A stretch of 16,885 nt of DNA from an uncultured Prevotella sp. (lineage in GTDB: Bacteria > Bacteroidota > Bacteroidia > Bacteroidales > Bacteroidaceae): NCBI GenBank assembly GCA_900770515.1, contig CAAHDP010000433.1, positions 1 through 16,885 of the forward strand, read 5' to 3'. A program made the position numbers and the translations under genes. Below, piece by piece: positions 1 to 5,498 of the stretch; positions within the stretch are counted from its first letter, which is position 1, and every line of letters begins with the position of its first letter. The notes under the pieces are model-generated. The model made no database searches. It saw only the letters and a list, made by a program, of their open reading frames with translations, and had not been told where the DNA came from.

Positions 1-104
1 AATAGTTGTGGTGATGTTTCCGTAAGAAAAGCATCTGTATTAGAGTTGCATGAACTAAATACAACCAATACTGTCAATAATATGATACCCAATAATTTCT
101 TCAT
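1..104 (-). CDS. Lipoprotein, N-terminal fragment (gene runs off the window)
   Basis: Reading leftwards from an ATG at 104, 34 codons remain open to the window edge. The start is a textbook lipoprotein signal: MKKLLGIILLTVLVVFSSC followed by NSNTDAF. It has two lysines, a hydrophobic run of about 14 residues and a cysteine at residue 19 preceded by FSS. By family knowledge, such a cysteine is lipidated and the protein is anchored in the inner or outer membrane. Nothing of the mature domain is visible, so no function can be given. A TAnnTTTG promoter element lies about 45 bases upstream of the ATG, so the gene probably has its own promoter and is unrelated to the HU-like gene that ends at 464. 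Confidence 0.75.
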   Translation of the reverse strand, partial: MKKLLGIILLTVLVVFSSCNSNTDAFLTETSPQL

Positions 105-147
105 TGTTTTATCCTATATAAGTTTATCTATTAATTTCTTTTCGCCA

Positions 148-155
148 CAAATATA
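148..155 (-). promoter_or_regulatory. Bacteroidota -7 element of the lipoprotein gene
   Basis: The minus strand reads TATATTTG, a perfect TAnnTTTG. It lies 44 bases from the ATG at 104. No good TTTG -33 box stands at the usual 19-21 base spacing. A nearby alternative, CATTTTTG (159-166), has TTTG (186-189) 19 bases upstream, so the exact start site is open. Confidence 0.5.
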
Positions 156-251
156 ATGCAAAAATGTGAATAAATAAAAGATTTGCAAATATTTATTGTT
201 GTTTTTAACATTCTTTATAAAAATCTTGGCATGTAAACTCCTTCTTTTTTG

Positions 252-259
252 TATTTTTG
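252..259 (+). promoter_or_regulatory. Orphan rightward -7 element (TATTTTTG)
   Basis: A perfect TAnnTTTG stands on the plus strand with a weak CTTG at 225-228 as possible -33 box. There is no gene downstream on the plus strand. It could drive a short non-coding RNA towards the hairpin at 405-434, or be chance in AT-rich DNA. Confidence 0.3.
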
Positions 260-397
260 CAGCCAAGAAGAGTTGTTTGACTGCAAATGTACGCAGATTG
301 CAGAAATTAGGAATGTTGCTAAATCATTACCTCCATTGAGGTGAAACCGTTATAAATCGCTCATTTTAAGCTATTCGGCAGATTTTAGCGTGTTTTT

Positions 398-434
398 AAA
401 AAAACGGCTGTACCCAATTGCTTGAGCACAGCCG
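398..434 (-). terminator. Intrinsic terminator of the HU-like gene
   Basis: On the minus strand the stem CGGCTGT (434-428) pairs with ACAGCCG (411-405) and is followed at once by seven T. It lies 30 bases beyond the stop of the HU-like gene, as expected for a Rho-independent terminator. Confidence 0.85.
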
Positions 435-463
435 CCAGTCTTTATCGTATGATTATAGGGCTA

Positions 464-1018
464 TTACAAACCTAAATCGCCACCAGGGTTGTTGTCTTCG
501 CCTCCGCCTGGGTTGTTGCCTTCGCCCCCGCCTGGGTTGTTGCCTTCGCCTCCGCCAGGGGTGTTGTCTGGGTCTTCCACATCGCCTTTATCGCCAGAGG
601 TAACGTTCTTGATAACCTTGCCGTTGCGGTCGTAGCAGGTTATCTGGATGGCCGTGTCCATCAGTTCCTGTTTGATTTCCACGTTAGGCGTGAAGATGAC
701 ACGTCTGGCAGTGATGAGTCCGCTTGCCACCTCGTTCACGGTTTCCACGCTTTTGGCTCTTACGCCAAATCTCATGGTGCCCAGTCCTGGAATAGCCACG
801 GAGTGACCTTCGGTGGTCCAAGCCTTGATTACCTCGCCTGCGGCATCCCAACATGCCTGCATCACGCCTCGGCTCACTCCGCTGCGCAGAGCAGCCTCTT
901 TGATAACCTTGCTCTCAGAGAGCTTGTTGTAAAGCTCGGTGCCGAGCACGTAACGATACTTACCTTTCAACTCACCCACCTGGATGAGGGTTTCCTTTGC
1001 TTTCAGATTAATTGCCAT
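464..1018 (-). CDS. HU-like DNA-binding protein (HU-HIG type) with Gly-rich repeat tail
   Basis: This 184-residue protein resembles the HU-related DNA-binding proteins common in Bacteroidota. It begins MAINLKAKETLIQVGELKGKYRYVL. A helical part (SKVIKEAALRSGVSRG, about residues 35-51) is followed by the beta-arm-like stretch GHSVAIPGLGTMRFGVRAKSV (about 71-91) and RRVIFTPNVEIKQEL. By family knowledge such proteins bind DNA as dimers and compact or bend it in the cytoplasm. After about residue 145 the chain becomes a low-complexity acidic tail of NNPGGGEG octapeptides, ending GGDLGL. It is the last gene of the minus-strand block and is closed by a terminator. The gap before it (1019-1153) is AT-rich, with a small hairpin at 1072-1092. 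The assignment to the family is fairly sure; the partner and target DNA are unknown. Confidence 0.85.
   Translation of the reverse strand: MAINLKAKETLIQVGELKGKYRYVLGTELYNKLSESKVIKEAALRSGVSRGVMQACWDAAGEVIKAWTTEGHSVAIPGLGTMRFGVRAKSVETVNEVASGLITARRVIFTPNVEIKQELMDTAIQITCYDRNGKVIKNVTSGDKGDVEDPDNTPGGGEGNNPGGGEGNNPGGGEDNNPGGDLGL
480..575 (-). repeat. 24-bp in-frame tandem repeat in the HU-like gene
   Basis: Four 24-bp units (480-503, 504-527, 528-551, 552-575) encode the octapeptide NNPGGGEG and variants. The two middle units are nearly identical and the outer ones have diverged. The period is a multiple of three, so copy changes keep the frame. Confidence 0.9.
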
Positions 1019-1153
1019 AATACTTTAAATAATTTATAATTAATAATTTAGAGAATTGATAATCGTAATTTCCAAGTTAAATGGAGACTTGGTTGTCAAT
1101 ATCTTTCCCTTCGTAATTTTCCCTTTTTACCTTTAAAAAATTCTTTTTACCAT

Positions 1154-1342
1154 TTATCTAATGGTGATGGTAGGCACGAAGTGAGTGGAATCGGCTCGGG
1201 TGGAGATATTGTTCTCCTGTTGCTGTCGTTGGTTCTTTCCTATTACCAGTCCTGCGGTGCACGAGCTGGTGAGGTAGGTGACGATGGCAGAGCACACGGC
1301 CACGATGAGATACTTGATGAATGCTTTCATGTTTGGGTTCAT
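1154..1342 (-). CDS. Small membrane-anchored or lipoprotein-like peptide
   Basis: This 62-residue peptide has a hydrophobic N-terminal segment (KYLIVAVCSAIVTYL, about residues 10-24) ending in TSSC at residues 25-28, a possible lipidation cysteine. A polar tail follows, with KNQRQQQENN and DSTHFVPTITIR. Similar short peptides (smalltalk-like) sit beside DUF4248 and HU-like genes in many Bacteroidota; this is recalled, not searched. The start could be ATG 1342 or the internal ATG at 1330 (MKAFIKYL), which would give a more compact signal. A G-rich stretch, AAAAGGGGGCAAG, precedes ATG 1342. Function unknown. In related gene sets an amidase often follows, but none is found here. Confidence 0.65.
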   Translation of the reverse strand: MNPNMKAFIKYLIVAVCSAIVTYLTSSCTAGLVIGKNQRQQQENNISTRADSTHFVPTITIR

Positions 1343-1361
1343 ACGTTTCTCTTGCCCCCTT

Positions 1362-1616
1362 TTAACTTCCCGTCCTCTTATAAAAAAAGGAAAAGAAGGA
1401 CTCGTATCGGGACATGGAGTCTAGGTTATAACTTGATGCATCCGAGACATTCTCTTTCTTATCCGAGACATTCTCTTTCTTATCCGAGATTTTCTCTTTC
1501 TTGTCTGAGACATTCTCTTTCTTGTCTGAGACATTCTCCAGATGCTCTTTTTCATTTTCCCAACTGGAGAAATATTTTTCTCCAACTAGGAAAGTGATTT
1601 TCCAGCGCTTTCTGAA
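1362..1616 (-). pseudogene. Open frame with ENVSDKK heptads, no start codon (possible gene remnant)
   Basis: The minus-strand frame between a TGA (1617-1619) and a TAA (1362-1364) is open for 84 codons. It reads WKITFLVGEKYFSSW, then five charged heptads ENVSDKK, then SYNLDSMSRYESFFSFF. No ATG, GTG or TTG precedes the repeats in frame. Between repeat copies, two of the four variable base positions are synonymous in this frame (TCA/TCG, GAC/GAT); the other two give Asn/Lys and Val/Ile. That mildly favours past translation. A second overlapping frame, 1421-1555, does start with ATG and gives a 44-residue Arg/Lys-rich peptide, but its repeat changes are all amino-acid changes. This may be a decayed gene or only repeat DNA. 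Confidence 0.25.
1441..1545 (-). repeat. 21-bp tandem repeat, five copies
   Basis: Units run 1441-1461, 1462-1482, 1483-1503, 1504-1524 and 1525-1545. The plus-strand unit is TCCGAGACATTCTCTTTCTT plus A or G. The first two copies are identical, the next two differ at a few positions, and the last is diverged at its end. There are no spacers, so it is a minisatellite and not a CRISPR array. Confidence 0.95.
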
Positions 1617-1624
1617 TCACGATG

Positions 1625-1632
1625 CAAAGATA
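1625..1632 (-). promoter_or_regulatory. Possible -7 element upstream of the small peptide gene
   Basis: The minus strand reads TATCTTTG directly after the terminator of the DUF4248 gene. It fits TAnnTTTG, but no TTTG -33 box is present at normal spacing, because the terminator stem lies there. If active it would start the transcript carrying the 21-bp repeats, the small peptide and the HU-like gene. Confidence 0.4.
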
Positions 1633-1633
1633 C

Positions 1634-1668
1634 AAAAACAGCCGCCAGCGGTTATGCGTTGGCGGCTG
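1634..1668 (-). terminator. Intrinsic terminator of the DUF4248 gene
   Basis: On the minus strand, CAGCCGCCAACG (1668-1657) pairs with CGCTGGCGGCTG (1650-1639), 12 base pairs with one G:T, around a six-base loop. Five T follow. It lies about 60 bases beyond the stop at 1728. Confidence 0.85.
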
Positions 1669-1727
1669 ATGCCGTGAGATGGCGGCACATTTTTCAGAAT
1701 ATTTTTTCGTAAATTTCTGAAACGGTA

Positions 1728-1949
1728 TTATCCCGGTTCGCCCAGATACTCCACGATGGCCTTCACTTGTTTAGGCGAGAAAGCCTTGCTGGTCTTCTTG
1801 TAGCCCATCTTCTGGAGTTCATCCCACAGAGGGGTACAAAGTCGAATCCAAGCCATCAGATGGTTGACGGCAGTGCGTGGCATGCTCTCGGGAAAGTACA
1901 TCAGGGCAAGTTCCTTCTTGGTGTACGTGTGAATGATAAATTCTTCCAT
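1728..1949 (-). CDS. DUF4248 family protein
   Basis: This 73-residue protein has the hallmarks of the Bacteroidota DUF4248 family: an early YTKKELALMYFPE (residues 9-21), a central LMAWIRLCTPLWDELQKMGY (about 31-50) and a C-terminal FSPKQVKAIVEYLGEPG. The layout suggests a small helical, winged-helix-like fold that may bind nucleic acid or act as an adaptor. The function is not established. Full length for the family. It is followed by its own terminator, and preceded by a REP-like element that separates it from the primase gene. Members of this family commonly neighbour DUF3987-like and HU-like genes, as here. Confidence 0.85.
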   Translation of the reverse strand: MEEFIIHTYTKKELALMYFPESMPRTAVNHLMAWIRLCTPLWDELQKMGYKKTSKAFSPKQVKAIVEYLGEPG

Positions 1950-1978
1950 ATTTATTTTGCTTTAAAAATTAATAACTC

Positions 1979-2175
1979 AAGTTTCGTAAGTTTTGCTCCA
2001 CACGCCCTGAAAGGGCAGAAGCTCCTAGCCCAGGGCATCGCCCTGGGTATAAAGGCAATCAGCAAGGCGCCCTGAAAGGGCAGCAGCTCTTAGCCCAGGG
2101 CATCGCCCTGGGTAATTACGGACGCAAACCTGTCGCCCTGTAAGGGCAAAAGCTTTAAAACTCCAGGCAAAAGCT
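1979..2175. repeat. REP-like palindromic repeat cluster, two units
   Basis: The block begins AAGTTTCG and holds two similar units. Each has a GCCCTGAAAGGGC palindrome followed by the 19-bp palindrome CCCAGGGCATCGCCCTGGG. The second unit adds CGCCCTGTAAGGGC and a tail with CTCCAGGCAAAA. The same modules recur at 7542-7784. The repeat reaches to within a few bases of the primase stop codon (2176-2178). No protein is plausibly encoded; the open frames across it are repeat peptides. It may act as an mRNA end or stabiliser for the primase transcript. Confidence 0.85.
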
Positions 2176-3177
2176 TCAAAATACTGGGCAATATACAAAG
2201 CTTTTCTGATAATAGTCGCTGAAATCCTTGCATCCAGGGGGCAACTGGTGATGCACTAGCGAGGGCAGAATCTCCTTCAGCTGCATGTAGAGATGTTCGC
2301 CCGGCGCATCCTTGTCGGGATACATGTGCCATTCTATCTTGAGCTTTTCTCCCATTTCTGCCAACCATTGCTTGTCGGATGGTTTCAAGAGCGTGGCAGA
2401 CGGAATGGCTATCGCCTTGTGTCCGGCAGAGAGCATCGCCCAGCAGTCGCTGCACCCCTCGGTGATGTAGAGAGGTTCACCAGGCGAAAGCTGTCTTGTG
2501 ACGGGCAGATTATAGATGCCGCATTGCGAACCGTAGGGGAACCGGAAGCGGGGAATGCTCTTTTCCGAAGCTTCTTTATCTGGATTCGCCTTGCCTAAAT
2601 CGCTCTTTCCCGAAGCTTCTTTGTTAAGATTCGCCTTGCCGAGATTTCTGTTTTGGATGCCGATGAGTTTTCCGTCCACGTCATAGTAAGGAGTCTGTAG
2701 CCAACTGATGCCCTCCTTATCCGTCCATGATGTCAGTCGGCACCAGTTTACCACTCTCGCATCAATCCGTCTCTCCTCGAAGAGGAATCTACGTGCCGCC
2801 TCGTTGAGCCAAGGATGCTCGAAGAATCGGGCGTACTTGCTGGCATCAAAGGAGGGTGCTTTCGAGGTGGGTGCTTTCTCCGGAGAATATTTCTCCTTTC
2901 CATCTGCTATATAAACTTGATGCGCATCTGCCAGCCAACGGCAAGCCGAGAGAAAATCCTTGCCTGTATATTTCATCACAAGGTCGATGGTGCCGATGCT
3001 GTGGTCCATACATACGTAGCAGCGGCAATAGTTCTTCCTCGTGTTGAACGAGAAACTGGCGTGATGATCGTCGTGGAAAGGGCAGAGGCACTTGTGCTTC
3101 GACACCTGCATTCCCAGTCGCTCTGCGACCTCCTCTATTGGAAGGTCGCGGAGCTTTTGAATTTCATATTTTTCCAT
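2176..3177 (-). CDS. CHC2 zinc-finger / TOPRIM primase-like protein
   Basis: This 333-residue protein looks like a DnaG-type primase of the small accessory kind. The N-terminal zinc finger has C32-P-F-H35 and C53-Y-V-C56, the CHC2 pattern, in LCPFHDDHHASFSFN and CRCYVC. A TOPRIM-like region follows: EPLYITEGCSDCWAMLSAG (about residues 232-250), with metal-binding acidic residues in YPDKDAPG. By family knowledge it would make RNA primers on single-stranded DNA. There is no DnaB-binding C-terminal domain. Between the two parts lies a 15-residue tandem duplication (LGKANLNKEASGKSD and variant). It starts 14 bases after the DUF3987-like gene, so the two are almost surely one operon and may work as a primase and ATPase pair. 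Its stop lies at the edge of a REP-like repeat. Confidence 0.88.
   Translation of the reverse strand: MEKYEIQKLRDLPIEEVAERLGMQVSKHKCLCPFHDDHHASFSFNTRKNYCRCYVCMDHSIGTIDLVMKYTGKDFLSACRWLADAHQVYIADGKEKYSPEKAPTSKAPSFDASKYARFFEHPWLNEAARRFLFEERRIDARVVNWCRLTSWTDKEGISWLQTPYYDVDGKLIGIQNRNLGKANLNKEASGKSDLGKANPDKEASEKSIPRFRFPYGSQCGIYNLPVTRQLSPGEPLYITEGCSDCWAMLSAGHKAIAIPSATLLKPSDKQWLAEMGEKLKIEWHMYPDKDAPGEHLYMQLKEILPSLVHHQLPPGCKDFSDYYQKSFVYCPVF
2565..2654 (-). repeat. 45-bp in-frame tandem duplication in the primase gene
   Basis: Units 2565-2609 and 2610-2654 share CCGAAGCTTCTTT and ATTCGCCTTGCC at the same offset of 45 bases. They encode LGKANxxKEASxKS twice, in the linker between zinc finger and TOPRIM regions. 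Confidence 0.9.
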
Positions 3178-3191
3178 ACAAAAGTCTTTTT

Positions 3192-4493
3192 TTACTTTTT
3201 CAGATACTCTTTCGTCTTGGTGTAAAGCCCCGTCTGGGCACAGTAGGTGATAAACTCACGGTTCTTCCAAACGTAGAGTTGCTGCTTGGTGCCCTCCTTG
3301 CTCTTGCCAAGGCTTAGGCGCAATGCCTCCAGCTGTTGCTCGTTGAAGGAATTATCCAGACTGTCGAGCATATTCTTCGGTCCGCTCTTCAGGCGCTCCT
3401 CATCAGAGATTTCGCCGCCCTTAAACATATCGCCAAATACTTTTACCTTCGACCACAGGTCGTAGTAGCAAAACCACACCACGAAATCGCCTATGCTCTT
3501 CGACCACTGCTGGTCGTTCAGAATCCAAAGCACCGCCCCCTTCTTCCAAGCCGAAAAGATGCTGCGGTGGGAGAGCTCCCAAAGCATGTCATCATCGGCT
3601 AGGTCGGCAAGCTTCGCCATCTCCTCTGCCAACTGGTCTGCCACCTTGTTGAGCTGCTTCACCGTGAAGCTGCCCCGGCAGTTGTCCAGTCTGAGCAGGT
3701 AACTGTCTAGCTGCTCCATGAAATCCTGATTGTATTGACCCTGTCTTGGAATCCTGCCGCAGCGTGCGCCACGAGCCTTGTAGGCAAATGGGATGCGCCC
3801 GAAGAAACCATTGGTGAGGTCTTTCTTATAAAAAAGTCGGGCGGCATCGGGGGTAGAGGTAAAGGTGATGTTCACCCGGAGCACAGGGTTACCCGTCACG
3901 CCATCAGCCGTGGCACGCAGGGCACCGGCTCGCTGACAGTCGAAGATGTTTCTCACCATCTGGCTCACCTGCTTGTGCCCGCCGCACATCTTGTCAGCCA
4001 TCTCCACCTCTGGCAGGTTGATGTATTGGGTGCGCTGCCCCAGCTTTTCCAGTGCCATGGCGTTTTGGATGAAGGCAGGATTGGTAACGTCGGCAGGTGG
4101 AAACCAGAAGCTCACGTCCGGACGCTCAGGCTTCTCCTTGTTGGCACCCTTGGTCTTCATCTGTCGCTGCCAGTCTACGAGTTTTTTGAACTCAATTTCA
4201 TCATGTTTGCGAAAAGGTCGCATAATAGCCTCTACAAGATGGCTCAATTGTGCCTTTCCGATGCCCGAAGGACCTATCAAATGCCCCATTTGACCGCACA
4301 TTTCATAAAATTTGTTGTCGCAATACATAAATCTTACGTCCGTGAGATGGGCTGCCAAGGCAGGAATTGCCATCGGAATGAGTACTTCTCGCATGTCTTT
4401 TGAGGCTTGTGAGAGGGCAAGTTTCACAAATTCTGTGCCTTTGCCCGGTTTCGGCATCGCAGGAGCGGTGCTGCTAAAAATATTGTAAATCAT
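3192..4493 (-). CDS. DUF3987-like P-loop protein (possible helicase or primase partner)
   Basis: This 433-residue protein resembles Bacteroidota DUF3987 proteins, often linked to VirE-like or primase genes. A P-loop-like motif GPSGIGKA is at residues 74-81; the usual Ser/Thr after the lysine is Ala, a departure similar to the GKG seen in relatives. Further along are the acidic NLPEVEMADKM (about 178-188) and NITFTSTPDAARLFYKK (about 208-224), which could be Walker B and sensor-like strands. The C-terminal half is helical and ends in a short basic helix. The gene has a -7 element TAGGTTTG (4540-4547) about 47 bases upstream and runs into the primase gene after 14 bases. ATPase or helicase activity is inference from the fold type and neighbour. 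Confidence 0.78.
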   Translation of the reverse strand: MIYNIFSSTAPAMPKPGKGTEFVKLALSQASKDMREVLIPMAIPALAAHLTDVRFMYCDNKFYEMCGQMGHLIGPSGIGKAQLSHLVEAIMRPFRKHDEIEFKKLVDWQRQMKTKGANKEKPERPDVSFWFPPADVTNPAFIQNAMALEKLGQRTQYINLPEVEMADKMCGGHKQVSQMVRNIFDCQRAGALRATADGVTGNPVLRVNITFTSTPDAARLFYKKDLTNGFFGRIPFAYKARGARCGRIPRQGQYNQDFMEQLDSYLLRLDNCRGSFTVKQLNKVADQLAEEMAKLADLADDDMLWELSHRSIFSAWKKGAVLWILNDQQWSKSIGDFVVWFCYYDLWSKVKVFGDMFKGGEISDEERLKSGPKNMLDSLDNSFNEQQLEALRLSLGKSKEGTKQQLYVWKNREFITYCAQTGLYTKTKEYLKK

Positions 4494-4539
4494 TGCTTTA
4501 TAGAGAGTTAAGTTAAACTTCTTGCTTGCGTGCTGTGGG

Positions 4540-4547
4540 CAAACCTA
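4540..4547 (-). promoter_or_regulatory. -7 element of the DUF3987-like/primase operon
   Basis: The minus strand reads TAGGTTTG, a TAnnTTTG match 46 bases before the ATG at 4493. No clear TTTG stands at -33, where the CTATCAGT-type repeat lies instead, so a regulator or repeat-binding protein could take part. Confidence 0.45.
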
Positions 4548-4559
4548 TCAATCTCTCAA

Positions 4560-4706
4560 TCTATCAGTTGTTTTTTTAAGGGGTGCACCTCCTCTTGTTA
4601 TATTATATAACTAATTAATAATCAATAAGTTATAAGTATTAAGAAAGAGGGTTTTCACGAAACAGATATCCTTTTTCTAACTGATAGACTGATAGACTGA
4701 TAGATT
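4560..4706. repeat. Inverted repeat with CTATCAGT iterons
   Basis: TCTATCAGTT at 4560-4569 is exactly inverted as AACTGATAGA at 4679-4688. The right arm continues as further GATAGACT units to about 4706, giving three tandem 8-bp copies. On the left, ATCTCTCA and CTATCAATC are diverged relatives. About 110 AT-rich bases lie between the arms. Confidence 0.7.
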
Positions 4707-4715
4707 TTGCTCAGT

Positions 4716-4800
4716 GCGAATCGGCTTTTGAATCGCCTTTCATGTCGACTTTGAATCGGCTTTAGTATCGCTTTTCATATCGCCTTTTGTATCATCTTTT
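4716..4800 (-). repeat. Degenerate 12-bp repeat (AAAGGCGATTCA type)
   Basis: On the minus strand, units such as AAAGGCGATATG, AAAAGCGATACT, AAAGCCGATTCA and AAAGGCGATTCA follow one another, with one 11-base unit. Translated one base out of frame with gene 4792-5223 they give a KxDx repeat peptide. Confidence 0.75.
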
Positions 4801-5223
4801 CATTTGGAAAGCCACGATGGCGTCCTTGGCGATGGCAGCTTCCTTGTAGATAGCCTCGGCGATGTTTTCGCCCTCGTCGCTGTACACTTTGAGTGTGAGC
4901 TGTATGGCGCCATCTTTGGTCTTGCTCACTCTGCCGTGCGCCAGCTTCTTGATGAGCTGCGACTGCGGCTTCATCTTGGGCTTGGCCACGAAGTCGAAGG
5001 TGCCGTCGGTCATCTGCTGAGCGATGCCATGGCATCGGAATCGTGGCAACAGGCCTGCCACAGGCTCATCGGGCGAGAAGAGGAAGTTTCTGCCACCGTC
5101 GTAAGAAGCCATGCCAGAGAGCAGGGAGTGCTGCTGGGCGGTTAAGAACTCGGAGTGCTGCTGGGCAGCGGTTAAGAACTGGGTGTGCTTCACACCGTTC
5201 ATCTGAAAATTCTGATTGTTCAT
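4792..5223 (-). CDS. Unknown protein, 143 residues
   Basis: I do not recognise this protein. It begins MNNQNFQMNGVKHTQFLTA and has a tandem segment AAQQHSEFLTAQQHS (residues about 20-34). A compact region follows (FLFSPDEPVAGLLPRFRCHG, then FDFVAKPKMKPQSQLIKKLAHGRV), and it ends with alternating strands IQLTLKVYSDEGENIAEAIYKEAAIAKDAIVAFQMKR. No signal peptide or membrane segment is seen; it is probably cytosolic. It has its own well-formed promoter (5360-5390) and a structured leader of about 130 bases. The next gene downstream is the DUF3987-like one, after 298 bases of repeats. The last codons end at an AAAA run; losing one A would extend the protein by a 19-residue KxDx tail. Confidence 0.75.
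   Translation of the reverse strand: MNNQNFQMNGVKHTQFLTAAQQHSEFLTAQQHSLLSGMASYDGGRNFLFSPDEPVAGLLPRFRCHGIAQQMTDGTFDFVAKPKMKPQSQLIKKLAHGRVSKTKDGAIQLTLKVYSDEGENIAEAIYKEAAIAKDAIVAFQMKR
5125..5181 (-). repeat. 27/30-bp in-frame tandem duplication in gene 4792-5223
   Basis: Unit 1 (5125-5151, 27 bases) and unit 2 (5152-5181, 30 bases) both read GGAGTGCTGCTGGGC and GGTTAAGAACT; unit 2 has three extra bases (AGC), one alanine codon. They encode FLTA(A)QQHSE. Confidence 0.9.
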
Positions 5224-5236
5224 AATCTTAAAGTTT

Positions 5237-5317
5237 TACGAGTAGAAGAGAGCCTTTTCAAGAAAAGAAAGGTGTCGACACTTATTTCCCGGGAACTCTC
5301 CCTCTGACAGACTCGTA
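5237..5317 (-). promoter_or_regulatory. Structured 5' leader with two adjacent 10-bp palindromes
   Basis: Within the leader of gene 4792-5223, TACGAGT (5237-5243) pairs with ACTCGTA (5311-5317) and GAGAG (5248-5252) with CTCTC (5296-5300). Inside lie two perfect palindromes four bases apart, GTGTCGACAC (5272-5281) and TTCCCGGGAA (5286-5295). This could be an operator pair or a folded RNA leader. It matches no riboswitch that I recognise. Confidence 0.5.
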
Positions 5318-5359
5318 TCAACTCAGATTCAACAATTTGTTTTGTCCTTTCGACGGGTG

Positions 5360-5390
5360 CAAAGGTAGTAATAGATGGTGGATGGTCAAA
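5360..5390 (-). promoter_or_regulatory. Promoter of gene 4792-5223
   Basis: The minus strand has TTTG (5390-5387), 19 bases, then TACCTTTG (5367-5360), a full match to the Bacteroidota housekeeping promoter. Transcription would begin near 5353, leaving a leader of about 130 bases. Confidence 0.8.
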
Positions 5391-5410
5391 AGGTGGTAGA
5401 AGGTACTTTC

Positions 5411-5484
5411 AAAAAAATAATTACCACCAAATTACCCGCTCACTTTCAGATAGTTAGCGAAAAAATGGTAATTTGTTGGTAATT
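5411..5484 (-). terminator. Long-stem terminator behind gene 5499-6425
   Basis: AATTACCACCAAATTACC (5419-5436) is inverted at 5467-5484 with 17 of 18 positions matching. The inner loop adds CGCT/AGCG. On the minus strand, seven T (5417-5411) follow closely. It ends the two-gene unit 7501-5499 just before the next promoter. Confidence 0.8.
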
Positions 5485-5498
5485 TTCTGGGGTAATCT

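Larger units (their letters stand above)
105..463. other. Gene-free stretch with promoter elements and a terminator
   Basis: No convincing coding frame is seen in these 359 bases. They hold the leftward promoter of the lipoprotein gene (near 148-155), a rightward TATTTTTG element at 252-259, a small hairpin ACCTC/GAGGT near 331-344, and the terminator of the HU-like gene at 398-434. Confidence 0.6.
1343..1727. other. Gene-free stretch with minisatellite, palindrome and terminator
   Basis: These 385 bases lie between the DUF4248 gene and the small peptide gene. They contain the DUF4248 terminator (1634-1668), a -7 promoter element (1625-1632), an imperfect palindrome GGAGAAA/TTTCTCC (about 1556-1592), a five-copy 21-bp repeat (1441-1545), and an open minus-strand frame without a usual start codon (1362-1616). 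Confidence 0.7.
4494..4791. other. AT-rich intergenic region with iteron-like repeats
   Basis: These 298 bases before the DUF3987-like gene hold a promoter element, 8-bp repeats of CTATCAGT (three on the minus strand near 4680-4706), a matching inverted copy at 4560-4569, a dyad around GGTGCACC (4582-4589) and a degenerate 12-bp repeat at 4716-4800. The centre is very AT-rich. There is no coding frame of note. Confidence 0.6.

Noticed and set aside
1441..1545. Regular short repeats that might be a CRISPR array
   Set aside because: The 21-bp units abut with no unique spacers and no cas genes are present, so it is a plain minisatellite.
1421..1555. ATG-started 44-residue Arg/Lys-rich peptide over the 21-bp repeats
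   Set aside because: Changes between repeat copies all alter residues in this frame, and no conserved feature is seen, so it was not called a gene.
4775..5035. Second minus-strand frame (86 codons) inside gene 4792-5223
   Set aside because: It is a frame-shifted shadow rich in Arg, His and Gln without structure; the 143-residue frame has the promoter and better composition.
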